DNA of 64,000 nucleotides from Chitinophagaceae bacterium C216 (GCA_028485475.2 CP144143.1:2418001-2482000), one strand, 5' to 3'. Positions 34,713 through 45,404 are shown, counted from the stretch's first letter. A program made the numbers and translations. Notes: generated from the sequence alone by a model not told the origin.

Positions 34713-35159
34713 ATGATAAAAGCTATCAACCTACGTGTGTATGGTGTGCTTGTAAATGACAAAAAGCAGATATTGGTGAGTGATGAACGGATATATTATA
34801 ACAACCAAGAAATCACCAAGTTTCCCGGAGGTGGACTGGAATTAGGAGAAGGGACAATAGATTGCATTATTAGAGAATGTAAGGAAGAAATTGGTATTGA
34901 TGTAGAAGTAGTAGATCATCTGTACACTACCGACTTCTTTCAGCAATCAGCTTTCAATCCCGAACATCAGATTATTTCTGTTTACTACCTCATAAAGCCT
35001 CTAGAAACTTTAGATATTCCGGTAAATAATGGTTCCGCAGTATACCCCGAAGAAGTATCGGAAAACTTTCGATTTATTGACTGGTATTACTTTAATGAGG
35101 ATGTTATGACGCTGCCCATCGATAAAAAAGTTGCGAAGCTTCTGAAAGAAAAATATTAA
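34713..35159 (+). CDS. Nudix hydrolase
   Basis: A 148-residue protein with a complete Nudix box: Gly40, Glu46, Arg54-Glu55, Glu58-Glu59 and Gly61 fit G-x5-E-x7-RE-x2-EE-x-G. It hydrolyses a nucleoside diphosphate linked to some other group; the substrate is not predictable. It follows dapF and its last codons overlap the convergent AI-2E-family gene by four bases. Confidence 0.92.
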   Translation: MIKAINLRVYGVLVNDKKQILVSDERIYYNNQEITKFPGGGLELGEGTIDCIIRECKEEIGIDVEVVDHLYTTDFFQQSAFNPEHQIISVYYLIKPLETLDIPVNNGSAVYPEEVSENFRFIDWYYFNEDVMTLPIDKKVAKLLKEKY

Positions 35160-36268
35160 GCGCCTGTAATATTTCCGGAATCAGATTTGTCGGATACTAC
35201 ATTAGAAGATACAGGTTCGACTGCAGGCACATAATCGTCATCATCGGTATTTACAAACTCATTCATATATATATCATACAATACCATGATGTAGCTCAAC
35301 AACAATGGACCAAATACCAGACCCACAAAGCCAAAAAGGCTCAACCCTACCAATACACCAATAATAGTAACCACCGGATGTGTATTACCTATCCTTTTCA
35401 ATAACGTAATACGCGCCACATAGTCTACATTTCCAGTTACAACCAGATGATACAGTAACAAAAGTGTTGCATTTAGTGTGTCGCCCGTCGCATACATATA
35501 TATCACCACAGGCACCCAAACAATCATAGTACCCACAACAGGAAAGAAGGCACACACCCCTGTAAGAAAACCGTACAGTCCCCAGTCCTTTACACCAAAA
35601 ATAGCATAACCTATAGTTGCTACTATACCCTGAATAATTGAAATCAACGGAATTCCTAGTGCATTAGCAATAACCACCTTTTTAGTTTCGTCCGATAATA
35701 TCTTAATATTTCGGCGCTTCAATGGTACAGCTTTAGAAAGATAGCGCTCTATATCGCTCCCATGATAAAGCATATAATACAGCACAAAAAGCATTATTGC
35801 CAAATTAGAAACTAAGTTGAGTGTACTATTCAATAATTTGGGCAAAAATGAAGTAACCGTATTAACAGCACTTGATAAGGTATTTTCAGAAACAATGTTA
35901 AATCCGGTTCGTTGTTGTATGACGCTAATAGTATGCTTTGCAGAATTAACAATAGCCGAAGGATCGGCAAGTATAGCATTCACTTTAGGACTTATTAAAG
36001 TTACTGCTATGGTAATGGGAATGCCCAAAACAATCAAATAAAAAATTATAAATAGTAAGCTAGTAAGCCCTTTCTTCCATTTCCTTTGATATATAAACTT
36101 AAAATACTGTTTACGGCTCACAATATACAATGTAATGGCGCCTAACAACCCCGGCAAAAATGCAGTCAGCTCCCTCACCACAGTTATCATCATTACCAAA
36201 ATAATAGCCAGCAGGAGAATCTGTTTAATACGTTCGTTAAAAAGCTTTTGAGGCATAGGTATAGGCAT
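35156..36268 (-). CDS. AI-2E (YdiK/PerM)-family membrane transporter
   Basis: A 370-residue inner-membrane protein with about eight hydrophobic segments in the AI-2E/UPF0118 arrangement: paired helices near the N-terminus, a long soluble loop (about 90-150), and the conserved IVWVPVVIYMYATGD, HPVVTIIGVLVGLSLFGFVGLVFGPLL near the C-terminus. Family members include TqsA and sodium-proton antiporters, so the substrate is uncertain. The C-terminal ~35 residues are acidic and disordered. The stop overlaps the Nudix stop. Confidence 0.88.
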   Translation of the reverse strand: MPIPMPQKLFNERIKQILLLAIILVMMITVVRELTAFLPGLLGAITLYIVSRKQYFKFIYQRKWKKGLTSLLFIIFYLIVLGIPITIAVTLISPKVNAILADPSAIVNSAKHTISVIQQRTGFNIVSENTLSSAVNTVTSFLPKLLNSTLNLVSNLAIMLFVLYYMLYHGSDIERYLSKAVPLKRRNIKILSDETKKVVIANALGIPLISIIQGIVATIGYAIFGVKDWGLYGFLTGVCAFFPVVGTMIVWVPVVIYMYATGDTLNATLLLLYHLVVTGNVDYVARITLLKRIGNTHPVVTIIGVLVGLSLFGFVGLVFGPLLLSYIMVLYDIYMNEFVNTDDDDYVPAVEPVSSNVVSDKSDSGNITGA

Positions 36269-36372
36269 TAGATTAAAAAATGGGAGTCGCTCGCAATTAA
36301 TTATAAATATCCACTATATAAATATAAGTAATAATATCAAAAACCTATTTATTTATAAACAATACTACTTAT

Positions 36373-37182
36373 TTAAAAATGCAGCTTCATTACCGCAGTT
36401 ACCGGCAAATGATCCGACGCATAAGTTTCATTCACTACCTTATGCAGAATTACTGAAAATGCGGATTGGGGTTTATAAGCAATAAAATCAATTGCCTTCT
36501 TAGGATTTACTGCCGGAATGGTAGGTTGGCAAGGAGAACAAGTTCTCGTGAATTGATTATCTAACAATTTGATTACTTCTGATCCTTCTTCGGCATTAAA
36601 ATCTCCCGCCACAATCATAGGTACTGCAATCGTATCGGCAATGGCATTGATTGTTTTGATTTGTAGTAGTCGGTTAGCAGGATTTCGCATAGCATCCAAA
36701 TGTGTCGAACCAAATTTCATTTTTTTACCTCCCGGAAGATGTACAGTAGCCATCGCCAGCACACGTGGCTCTCCCTGAGAGTTAGCTTCCATAGGCAACT
36801 TATAAGTATGGATGTCAGACAATGGATATCTTGATAAAATAAGTACCCCGTAGTCACCACCGTCATGATCTATTGCTTTTGCAAAATGAAAAGCCTTTAA
36901 ATTAGTCTTGGAGGCAAGTAATGCTGCCTGATTGATTCTTCCACTACGGCCCGTATTCACATCTACTTCTTGCACTGCCACAATATCAGGATCTTCTTGT
37001 TTAATTGCGTTGGCTATAGCATCAACATCTATCACACCTTGTTTTGACGGCGGATTGCAATGATGTATATTATAGCTCATAACCTTAAGCGATACTACAC
37101 CTTTACTAACCTGCGTTTTTGAGGCACATGAGATGATAATGATGTTGCAACATAATGCAAGGACAAAGTAATAAAACCTCAT
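36373..37182 (-). CDS. Endonuclease/exonuclease/phosphatase-fold lipoprotein (second copy)
   Basis: A 269-residue lipoprotein with lipobox Cys19 (IISC). EEP motifs match the gene at 10106-10927: MSYNIHHCNPPS, VAVQEVDVNTGRSG, AGDFNAEEGS and [14 protein letters not shown]. The two proteins are clearly homologous over their whole length. It lies 170 bases after the pectate-lyase gene at the end of the second SusCD set. Like the first copy it is an exported phosphoesterase or nuclease of unknown substrate. The association of this family with two unrelated PULs is notable. Confidence 0.85.
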   Translation of the reverse strand: MRFYYFVLALCCNIIIISCASKTQVSKGVVSLKVMSYNIHHCNPPSKQGVIDVDAIANAIKQEDPDIVAVQEVDVNTGRSGRINQAALLASKTNLKAFHFAKAIDHDGGDYGVLILSRYPLSDIHTYKLPMEANSQGEPRVLAMATVHLPGGKKMKFGSTHLDAMRNPANRLLQIKTINAIADTIAVPMIVAGDFNAEEGSEVIKLLDNQFTRTCSPCQPTIPAVNPKKAIDFIAYKPQSAFSVILHKVVNETYASDHLPVTAVMKLHF

Positions 37183-37351
37183 TGTTTTCAGTAATCAGTA
37201 ATAAAAATATCAACCGTGCTTATCTCGGCATTTCGAGCTTAACAATATTAAGATTATTCTGAAATATTGGGAAAAATATGTTTTAGTGTAATGGCGAGTA
37301 ATTTATACTACTAGAAAATATAATTAAACGCAGATTTGTAATTTATACACA

Positions 37352-38791
37352 TTAGTATTGGGGAACCAAACTATTGATATAAACTTCAATATTGGTATAA
37401 TATTTATGCAATGTATTCATTGAAGCATCTGCTGGATCATTCGGATTTAGTCCATTTTTGAGCTCCCAGTCATCGGGGATACCGTCTTTATCCGTATCCA
37501 ATGGTACTGCTGCACTTTTCAGTACGGGCCAAGCCGATTTTGATGTTTCGTAATCCGTTCCATGAGGGTAACCTCCTTGTACGTCAATAATGCGGCCAGT
37601 TCTATTTTTCAAATCTCTTATAATACGTTCATCAAGCGTATCTCTTTTGGGTAAAAAGGCTCCGGCTTTTTCAAGCACCGAAGTATAAGCTTCTGCAGCT
37701 GTTTTTAGTGGAAGAGGTTCTACCTGAAATGGCTGCCCCACTACCGCACGTCGTTTATCATTTTGATTGGCGGCTTTATCCATGTGTATGCCTAGCCAAT
37801 TATTCTTAGAAACTTGAGGAGCCTCATCTACAATATTCCCATTCACATAAAACGCACCCAAAGACAAATGCTTTTGTTGCGGCGTAGAAGGATTAACAAT
37901 ACGATATTTTACAGAAGATTTTGTATCAGGTCCATACTTAAAATAATTATTGACAATATTATATCTTCCTCCTTCTCCTCCATAAATGGAGTTTTTTCCC
38001 CAGTTATAGATTACATTATATCTGAAGTCAACCAACTCATCCTTTGCGCCCAAACGGGCACCGTTAAATCGGGGAGTACGACTGTTACAATGAGCAAACA
38101 AATTATGATGTGCACTGAAATGGCTACCTCCCCAAATACCACCAAAACCATGCTCTTCAAAATCAGTATCTCCTTCTTCAAAATGATAAGAATAATTCAG
38201 CGGCTCATAAATCATGCTCCATTGAATGGTGGTACTATCACCTCTATATATAGAGCACACTTCATCTGTGCTCCAGCTCATGCTACAGTGATCAATTATG
38301 ATATGCTTTCTGCCGACACCACTTAATGCATCATCTGCACCGGCGCCAGGCGTCTGTCCCTGGTTCTGATACCTATCGCCCATACGCAAGCGAATGAAGC
38401 GAATAATAATATTATCTCCGGTTAGATGCACAGGGTAATCCGCAATGCAAATACCATCTCCCGGGGCCGTCTGTCCGGCAATGGTAACATTTCCCGGAAT
38501 ATTCAGTCGGGACTTTAAATGAATAGTACCAGAAACCGCAAATACAATAATACGAGGCCCCTTCGTCATTAAAGCATGACGCAGGCTACCTTCCCCATCA
38601 TCATTTAAGTTAGTAACTATAAGCACCTTCCCGCCTCTTCCTCCGGTAGCATATTTTCCAAATCCTTCTGCTCCGGGAAAAGCTACCGGTCTGGCATCAC
38701 CTTTATCCTGACCGGTAGCGAGAAAGGAGCAACTAATTAATATCAATAAAAAAAACGACCGCGTCACATTGGTATTTAAAGCAATATTCAT
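37352..38791 (-). CDS. Pectate lyase-like protein, PL1 type
   Basis: A 479-residue exported protein; the signal region has LISC, so it may be a lipoprotein. The right-handed beta-helix shows the PL1 pattern: AFPGAEGFGKYATGGRGGKVLIVTNLND at the N-terminus, SGTIHLKSRLNIPGNVTIAGQTAPGDGI, IIIDHCSMSWSTDE and HHNLFAHCNSRTPRF, the last with the Arg region of the lyase site. A short C-terminal DTDKDGIPDDWELKNGLNPNDPADA is a calcium-binding-type thrombospondin-3/EF-like repeat. It probably cleaves polygalacturonate by beta-elimination at the surface. It starts 4 bases after the beta-helix lipoprotein gene, within the SusCD operon. Confidence 0.87.
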   Translation of the reverse strand: MNIALNTNVTRSFFLLILISCSFLATGQDKGDARPVAFPGAEGFGKYATGGRGGKVLIVTNLNDDGEGSLRHALMTKGPRIIVFAVSGTIHLKSRLNIPGNVTIAGQTAPGDGICIADYPVHLTGDNIIIRFIRLRMGDRYQNQGQTPGAGADDALSGVGRKHIIIDHCSMSWSTDEVCSIYRGDSTTIQWSMIYEPLNYSYHFEEGDTDFEEHGFGGIWGGSHFSAHHNLFAHCNSRTPRFNGARLGAKDELVDFRYNVIYNWGKNSIYGGEGGRYNIVNNYFKYGPDTKSSVKYRIVNPSTPQQKHLSLGAFYVNGNIVDEAPQVSKNNWLGIHMDKAANQNDKRRAVVGQPFQVEPLPLKTAAEAYTSVLEKAGAFLPKRDTLDERIIRDLKNRTGRIIDVQGGYPHGTDYETSKSAWPVLKSAAVPLDTDKDGIPDDWELKNGLNPNDPADASMNTLHKYYTNIEVYINSLVPQY

Positions 38792-38795
38792 AAAA

Positions 38796-40358
38796 CTATT
38801 GTAACCAGCGAGGATCTCCTACCCCTGCAATTTTTAGATCCAGATTAGTAACCGTGAAATCACCTGCATCCGGATTTACAAATCCTGGATTCAAAGTAGT
38901 GTATGGACCTGGGTCATTTTTAGCATTAGCCACCGAGCTATTTGTAAAGTTAGGTGCATTATAATAGTTATTGTTACTCCTAGCTACGATATTGGTTGCC
39001 GCCTGATTGCTATAGTATCCTTCAGAATTAACAATGAGGTTCTTTGAAAAAGTAATCTGATTAGATGCAAGACGAATATAGAGCATCCGATTAGAGCTAC
39101 TCTTAGCAATATTGTAGAAAGTATTATTTTGAATATCGATAACACTAGTAACAGACGGGAAATTGGTAGAACCTCCTGCATCCATTCGGAAAATATCCCG
39201 TGCGGCCGCACTGTTATACACAGTATTATTGACGAATGTAAATGTGGAGCTCAGTCCATTACGAAAATCTATAAAATCACCACCACTACACTCTATGTTG
39301 TAAATTATATTGTTTCTATATAGCACCGAAAGAATCCAGGCTTTCTTATTTACATACATTACCCCTTTTACATAATTGAATATGGTACAGTCTTCTACTT
39401 TCAAATCGCCATAGGCTGTATTCATATCATCGTTGTAAACAAGAAACTGATTTCCATCGAGAGCACCGGTACCGTCTATAATCAGATCTTTTAATTGCAA
39501 ACCTGCACCATTTGAAATACGCAGTACAACTCCTTTGAGCACTGGCTTTTCAGCAGGCTTAGCACCTTTAATGGAAATAGATTTTGAAATAAAGATATCT
39601 TGGGCCACATATGTTCCCGGCATAAGAGCAAAGACATCTCCATCAGAAGCGTTTTGCAAGATATTAGTCAAGTCGTCATCGGGAGTAACTTGTATTGCTC
39701 CGCCTAAATCAATAGGGGTTGTAAATGTAATCGTTCCTCTAGTTTTAGTTCCGTTGAGCAATCGTGCCGTATAAGTAGTTTCTCCCACCAATCCAGTAAT
39801 AGTAGCGGCTCCGGCACTTACTTCTTCTGCTGTAACACTATGAGTAATATTTCCTGGTATCAAAACGATCTGAGTAGCTGCTTCTCCGGCCGGCCATCTC
39901 AATACTACCGAAGTAGGTTCTATTTCATTTAGATCAACCGGATAAAATATTTGCTCCGCATCTGTTGTAAAAGTAGCGCTCACCCACTTTGAGTCCTCAA
40001 CGCCTTCTCCTACTGCTTTTACACGTACTACATATCGTGTTTCTCCATCAAGACCAGACACCGTATACGGTACTTGATCCAGCGTAACCCCCTCAACAAC
40101 CCGAAAAGGAGCTCCGGAGAAGTCGGTACCACTGCTACTTTCATAAATCTCAATAGTATAGGTACCTGCTTTTCCTACTTGTCCCCAACTCAATCTTACA
40201 GAGGTTCGATTTACAACGGTGGCTGTAAGCTTAGTAGGAGAAAACAACCTTGAGGTTTCAAGAGAAGTTCTTTCTTTCTCGATAGTTTTGGTACATCCAT
40301 AGCTGCACACAACCATCGCAGCCAATATTATGGAGCAAAAATTACACGCGTATTTCAT
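38796..40358 (-). CDS. DUF4957/DUF5123 beta-helix lipoprotein with fibronectin III domains
   Basis: A 520-residue lipoprotein with lipobox Cys22 (SYGC). Residues about 38-135 form a fibronectin type III domain (LTATVVNRTSVRLSWGQV), with a second FN3-like stretch at about 140-215. The rest is a right-handed beta-helix matching the DUF4957 and DUF5123 arrangement: ISKSISIKGAKPAEKPVLKG, VEDCTIFNYVKGVMY, FVNNTVYNSAAARDIF, and an end in LNPGFVNPDAGDFTVTNLDLKIAGVGDPRW. Such proteins accompany SusCD in pectin-type PULs and may bind or cleave pectin; no catalytic residues are certain. It sits 24 bases after SusD. Confidence 0.82.
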   Translation of the reverse strand: MKYACNFCSIILAAMVVCSYGCTKTIEKERTSLETSRLFSPTKLTATVVNRTSVRLSWGQVGKAGTYTIEIYESSSGTDFSGAPFRVVEGVTLDQVPYTVSGLDGETRYVVRVKAVGEGVEDSKWVSATFTTDAEQIFYPVDLNEIEPTSVVLRWPAGEAATQIVLIPGNITHSVTAEEVSAGAATITGLVGETTYTARLLNGTKTRGTITFTTPIDLGGAIQVTPDDDLTNILQNASDGDVFALMPGTYVAQDIFISKSISIKGAKPAEKPVLKGVVLRISNGAGLQLKDLIIDGTGALDGNQFLVYNDDMNTAYGDLKVEDCTIFNYVKGVMYVNKKAWILSVLYRNNIIYNIECSGGDFIDFRNGLSSTFTFVNNTVYNSAAARDIFRMDAGGSTNFPSVTSVIDIQNNTFYNIAKSSSNRMLYIRLASNQITFSKNLIVNSEGYYSNQAATNIVARSNNNYYNAPNFTNSSVANAKNDPGPYTTLNPGFVNPDAGDFTVTNLDLKIAGVGDPRWLQ

Positions 40359-40382
40359 AACAGAAGATTTTGGGTGAGGTAT

Positions 40383-42164
40383 TTAGAAGTTATACCCATC
40401 ATTGTTCAGTTTACCGTTACTATTATCAATAAATACTTGCCAGATAGGCCAGAACTGTTGTAAATTAGGATCCCGAACAAATAGGGCATCCCAATAATTC
40501 ACCTGATCTCCAGATGCAGTCATAGTCCACCTTTTACTATTGCCATAATTAAGGGCTGCGCCTTCTTCGTCAGTATCACCGAAGTTCAAACCGTAAATAA
40601 TAACAGTTTCACCATCGTCGGCAGTCTTGTAATAAATATTTCTGGGTAATGAGGCATAAGGCCCGGTTCTATTTTCCAACTGCTCCAGTTTTACTTTAGC
40701 TTCATTCAGTTTAGTGCTTAATAAGTTCCATCTGATCAAGTCCGCCTTACGAAGCATCTCTCCTGTAAACTCCAGTGCGCGCTCCTTAACGATAGCATTA
40801 AAGAAAGCCTCTTTGCTTACAGTAACAGCAGACATATAAGCATTTACTTTTTCAGGATTATTAGGGAACGCTCTTTCACGAATCATTCTCAAATAAGGGG
40901 CTGCAGCCTGAGGACCATCAAGCTCGTTAATGGCTTCTGCTGCCATCAGAATTACGTCAGCATAGCGCATATACATCCAGTTCAGACCGTCATCATTAGA
41001 AGATGTAACACGTCTTGGCAACCATTCATATCTGTATTTTCCAAATTGCCATCTTCCTAATGAGGTGGGCACCTGAACACCGTTAGTCCACTCGTAAGGC
41101 ACACAAGTTACATCACGACGTACATCATCCTTATCATATTCATAATACATAATGGGATTAGGACCATTAGTGCCACCACGGTTTTGCCCTGTATATTTAT
41201 CAGTAGTAGTGTGTCTTAAACCTAAATCAAAGATCACGCGACCGCGGCCTTCGCTGAACGGAATTTCCCATAAAGACTCAAGCCCTGCCTGTCCGGTTTC
41301 AGCACATAGTGTTCTGAATACTTCTTCAAAGCCTAGCAAGCGACAAGTACCGCTATTAATCACATCCAAGCACTCTTGCTTAGCTATCTGATACATTTTT
41401 TCGGGAGCTAGATCCGGATCATTACTTCTACGGATTTCATTATTGGCACGTTGAGAATATCCGCCCGCGGCTAATGCGATTCTCGCACGAAGACCTTTGA
41501 CGAACGCTTTATTCACTCTTTCAGTGGTAGAAGTAGCTGCAGTTTCGTTAGGCCATGCCACTAGTTCTGCGGCCTCCCTTAAATCTTCCAGCAGTTGTTT
41601 GTAAATCACATCTCTGTCTGCTCTTGGGAGATAAGTGGTTTCGGTAGTAACCGGTTCAAAACGTGCCGGCACATCGCCCCAACCTTTTATAAGATCGTTA
41701 TAAACAACAGCTCGCAACGTAAGCATTTCGCCGAGAATCTGTGCTAAATCCCGATTGTTTTTATAGTCACCATAAGTTCTAATACCTCGGATAGCCAGAT
41801 TTGCTCTTTCTATACCTTCATAAAACTTTGCCCACGCATTATTATCGGTATTCATCTGGCTGTTATTTACATTGGTATTATAATTCGATAGCCAGGCCCT
41901 ATCATCGTTTATTGACTTGAGGGAGTTATACACTTCACAATCTGTATTGATCCCATAATATACCAGATAGCGACCTCGATAGGAATTGGTTTCACAGAAA
42001 GACTGGATTACTCCGGCAATAGCTCCTTCCGCCAGGCTAGGCGTGGAAAAAATTACTGCTTCGTCCAAAGAGGATTTGGTGGGCGTATCCAGCAGCTTCT
42101 TACAGGATCCGGTTATTATTACTACCGAAACCAGCAAACATATTTTATATAGTGAGGTTCTCAT
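40383..42164 (-). CDS. SusD/RagB-family glycan-binding lipoprotein (pectin-type PUL)
   Basis: A 593-residue lipoprotein with lipobox Cys21 (TGSC) when started at ATG 42164. A further in-frame ATG at 42209 would place 15 residues before the signal peptide and is unlikely. RagB blocks include WMYMRYADVILMAAEAINEL and VKERALEFTGEMLRKADLIRWN. It caps the SusC at 42216-45404, from which it is separated by 51 bases. Predicted role is surface capture of pectic oligosaccharides. Confidence 0.94.
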   Translation of the reverse strand: MRTSLYKICLLVSVVIITGSCKKLLDTPTKSSLDEAVIFSTPSLAEGAIAGVIQSFCETNSYRGRYLVYYGINTDCEVYNSLKSINDDRAWLSNYNTNVNNSQMNTDNNAWAKFYEGIERANLAIRGIRTYGDYKNNRDLAQILGEMLTLRAVVYNDLIKGWGDVPARFEPVTTETTYLPRADRDVIYKQLLEDLREAAELVAWPNETAATSTTERVNKAFVKGLRARIALAAGGYSQRANNEIRRSNDPDLAPEKMYQIAKQECLDVINSGTCRLLGFEEVFRTLCAETGQAGLESLWEIPFSEGRGRVIFDLGLRHTTTDKYTGQNRGGTNGPNPIMYYEYDKDDVRRDVTCVPYEWTNGVQVPTSLGRWQFGKYRYEWLPRRVTSSNDDGLNWMYMRYADVILMAAEAINELDGPQAAAPYLRMIRERAFPNNPEKVNAYMSAVTVSKEAFFNAIVKERALEFTGEMLRKADLIRWNLLSTKLNEAKVKLEQLENRTGPYASLPRNIYYKTADDGETVIIYGLNFGDTDEEGAALNYGNSKRWTMTASGDQVNYWDALFVRDPNLQQFWPIWQVFIDNSNGKLNNDGYNF

Positions 42165-42215
42165 TGTTAAATCATTTTTGGTTAAACAAGCTATGCATTT
42201 CCTATTCACTTTATG

Positions 42216-45200
42216 CTAGAAAGAGAGATTTAAACCCAGTATAATCATCCGGCTACGGGGGTAGGCTGAATAATCCACACCCGGTGTAAGCGCCGTTTTT
42301 CTGCGCGTAGATACTTCAGGATCGAAACCTGAATAATTGGTAATACAGAATACATTATATCCGGTAGCATAGATACGTGCACTTTGTAAACCGGCCTTAC
42401 GGGCTATAGACTGTGGTAAATTGTACCCCAGCGTGAGTGTACCCAACCTTAGGAAGCTTCCATCTTCCACAGCCCAATCAGTAAATATGTATCGACTCAT
42501 GTAAGGAGACCACATGGTAGTATTAGCATTCATAGCCGCTAACTCTTCGGGGTCATTAGAAAGCGTCCCGTCTGGCCGCAAATTGGTCCAACGTTTGCCT
42601 TCAGCCATGATATCAATCATGTTTCTTCCATGGTATTTGCTGGTAGAAGTGTATTCTACTTTGTTAGCATTGTAGATATTGTTGCCATAGCTCCAGTTAA
42701 ACATCGCACTTAAGTCAAAATCAAAAATTCTTGCATTGATAGTAAAGCCCCCTGTATGCTTAGGATTGGCATCTCCGATAATTGTTTTATCCGAAACATT
42801 CACCACATTATCCCCATTTACATCCTGCAGTTTTAAAGATCCCGGTCTGATCGTACCTACAATGGCACTGGCATCTGGCACGCCTTCTTTTAAAATCCAG
42901 CGTCCTGTACTAGGATTGTAACCCTCAAAATCAGAAACCTCATACCTACCGGTACCTTCTAGGCGATATCCGTACATTTTTCCTACAGAACCTCCTACAG
43001 CTACCCAATAATCGGTACCCACTTCGGTAGAAGCCCAGCCTGACTCAGCACCAAAGTTTTCCATCAGGCCGAGTGAAATAATCTTATTTCTGTTAAACCC
43101 TATATTACCACTAAAACTTAATCCAAAGTTTTTCTTATCGATAGCGTTCCAATTCAACGTAATTTCCAATCCCTGGTTACGGGTCTCGCCCATATTACGA
43201 TATTGGTTATCATAACCGGTTCCAGATACGGGGAATAAAATCAATAAGTCTTTAGTGCTGTTGCGATATAGATCAATAGTACCGGTTAATACCTGATTTT
43301 TGAGTGTGAAGTCCAATCCTACGTTCCGGGTAATGGTAGTTTCCCATTTCAGATTGGGGTTTGCCATAGTTTTGGAAGCTGCCCAATAGCTGTTATAACC
43401 ATTTACCCATGTAGTGGTACTTACATCAAAAGTCTGCACCATCTGCCCTGAAGGAATATTGTTATTTCCAGCAGTACCATAGCTGAGGCGCAGCTTCAAA
43501 TCGTCAAACACATTGCGCAACCCACTAAAGATATCTTCTGAAGAAATACGCCACGCACCAGCAACAGAGGGGAAATATCCCCAACGATTCCCCTCGGAGA
43601 ACTTGGAGGAACCATCAGCACGGAACGTTACAGACAATAAATATTTACTTCTATAGCTATAATTAGCTCTTCCAAAGAACGATAAAAGACGATCATCAGG
43701 GTACAAATAATTATCTACCGAGTTCGCAGCACCTTGGGCAGACAATTTTAAAGCATCATAAAATGTAAATGTGCGTGGGAAGCCATGAACCACTGTTGTT
43801 AGCATTTCCTGACTCACATTAATAAACTCCTGTCCTACCAAAACATTCAGATCATGATTGCCTGTAAGAAGCTTTTTGAAATCATAACTGAAAGTATTGG
43901 TATTACGCATAGCTCTTTTTAGCATCTTCTGCATTTGTATAGCGGGCAACCCCTGATTCTCTGCAGAAGGTACATTTTTTACATAATAGGTAGTAGGACC
44001 GTAAAAACGATCATCATCATAGTGATATTCATCCATACCTACTTCAGTCTTAAGCTGAGCATTCTCAAAAGGACGCCATCCCACACTAAGCCCTAGGTTC
44101 AGATTGACTCTCCGCTGTCTTCGGTCATTATCGTATACCGCCACTATGGGATTATACATATTGAACGCATCATCGGTTTCTTCCGCATCGGTGAGTCCTC
44201 CTACAGGTATAGGCGGATAAATCATGGCATACTTCAATCTTGAATCGGCGGAAGAAACTTCATTTTGCTCGTTCATCCCACCACCCTCAATGGTAGCTTT
44301 AGAATACCTCATCGAGAAGTCGGTGGTTACTTTAGCATGTGGTTTAGCATTGAGCTTAAGAGTGAGGTTATCTCGAGTAAATCCTGATGACAACATGATA
44401 GCTTTGTCGCTTATATGGGTATAGCTCGCAGCATAACGAAGTTTATCGCTACCTCCATTCATACTAAGATTATGGTTCATAGTATGCCCTATACGTCCAA
44501 ATACCTGCTCCAACCAATCGTTGGGCTGCGCTTCTGCATACAAGTCAATATCTTGCCAGTTGCCTAAATAACGAGTAAAAGTTTCATCCAGCTTATTATC
44601 TAACAAGGCGCGTTCATATTGCCATTTTACATAATCCAGCGGATCGAGTACTGTGAGTTTATTCGCTAGCTTGCGATAACCACCATAACCGTTGTAATTC
44701 AGTCTAAATTTTCCTGCTTTACCACTCTTGGTAGTAATGATGATAACTCCATTAGCTCCCCGAGAACCATATATGGCTGTGGAAGAAGCATCCTTTAATA
44801 CGTCGATAGATTCGATATCACCAGGAGCAATATCCGATATAGAGTTTACAGGAAAGCCGTCTACAATCAGCAGTGGGCTGTTATCGCCGGTAATTGAGCC
44901 GCCGCCACGTACCCTAATTTTTACTTCCGCATCAGGAGACCCCTCGGTAGTGGTTACCTGTACTCCGGCCAACCTACCACTCAAAGCTTCCGACGGGTTG
45001 GCAACGGGAATTTTTGCTAAATCTCTACCAGACATAGTAGCCACTGCACCGGTTAGATCCCTTCTTTTAGAAGTACCATAACCAATTACTACCACTTCAT
45101 CTCCTGTGACAATATGCCTCGCCATCACTACATTCACTACAGAAGATGTTACGGTAATGGTTTGTGAGGTAAATCCTGTAGCAGTAAATACCAGCTGTTG

Positions 45201-45404
45201 TGTTCCTGTACGCGGAACATTAATGGTAAAAGAGCCGGCATTATCAGAAACTGTGGCAGTATTAGTACCAGACAAGGTTACCGTCACCCCGGCTAAAGGA
45301 GCCCCTGTTTCATCCAAAACAGTTCCTTTCACTTCACGTGACTGGGACCAAGCCGATATCGTGCAGATAAAAAGAAAAAAAACGAACTGGAAAAGTTTTA
45401 TCAT
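42216..45404 (-). CDS. SusC/RagA-family TonB-dependent glycan transporter (pectin-type PUL)
   Basis: A 1062-residue outer-membrane receptor. Residues 1-20 are a signal peptide, about 23-95 a carboxypeptidase-D-like domain (VKGTVLDETGAPLAGVTVTL), then GDEVVVIGYGTSKRRDLTGAV leading into the plug with DVLKDASSTAIYGSRGANG, and a barrel ending in MIILGLNLSF. It is the first gene of the leftward unit of SusC, SusD, beta-helix lipoprotein and pectate lyase. Its upstream region (45405-45741) carries a possible LacI-type half-site palindrome. Confidence 0.95.
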   Translation of the reverse strand: MIKLFQFVFFLFICTISAWSQSREVKGTVLDETGAPLAGVTVTLSGTNTATVSDNAGSFTINVPRTGTQQLVFTATGFTSQTITVTSSVVNVVMARHIVTGDEVVVIGYGTSKRRDLTGAVATMSGRDLAKIPVANPSEALSGRLAGVQVTTTEGSPDAEVKIRVRGGGSITGDNSPLLIVDGFPVNSISDIAPGDIESIDVLKDASSTAIYGSRGANGVIIITTKSGKAGKFRLNYNGYGGYRKLANKLTVLDPLDYVKWQYERALLDNKLDETFTRYLGNWQDIDLYAEAQPNDWLEQVFGRIGHTMNHNLSMNGGSDKLRYAASYTHISDKAIMLSSGFTRDNLTLKLNAKPHAKVTTDFSMRYSKATIEGGGMNEQNEVSSADSRLKYAMIYPPIPVGGLTDAEETDDAFNMYNPIVAVYDNDRRQRRVNLNLGLSVGWRPFENAQLKTEVGMDEYHYDDDRFYGPTTYYVKNVPSAENQGLPAIQMQKMLKRAMRNTNTFSYDFKKLLTGNHDLNVLVGQEFINVSQEMLTTVVHGFPRTFTFYDALKLSAQGAANSVDNYLYPDDRLLSFFGRANYSYRSKYLLSVTFRADGSSKFSEGNRWGYFPSVAGAWRISSEDIFSGLRNVFDDLKLRLSYGTAGNNNIPSGQMVQTFDVSTTTWVNGYNSYWAASKTMANPNLKWETTITRNVGLDFTLKNQVLTGTIDLYRNSTKDLLILFPVSGTGYDNQYRNMGETRNQGLEITLNWNAIDKKNFGLSFSGNIGFNRNKIISLGLMENFGAESGWASTEVGTDYWVAVGGSVGKMYGYRLEGTGRYEVSDFEGYNPSTGRWILKEGVPDASAIVGTIRPGSLKLQDVNGDNVVNVSDKTIIGDANPKHTGGFTINARIFDFDLSAMFNWSYGNNIYNANKVEYTSTSKYHGRNMIDIMAEGKRWTNLRPDGTLSNDPEELAAMNANTTMWSPYMSRYIFTDWAVEDGSFLRLGTLTLGYNLPQSIARKAGLQSARIYATGYNVFCITNYSGFDPEVSTRRKTALTPGVDYSAYPRSRMIILGLNLSF

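Noticed and set aside
37814-38326. Open frame of 170 codons opposite the pectate lyase gene
   Set aside because: Antisense to a well-supported coding region. The translated protein is Ile/Ser-rich, with no domain or signal peptide that I can recognise.
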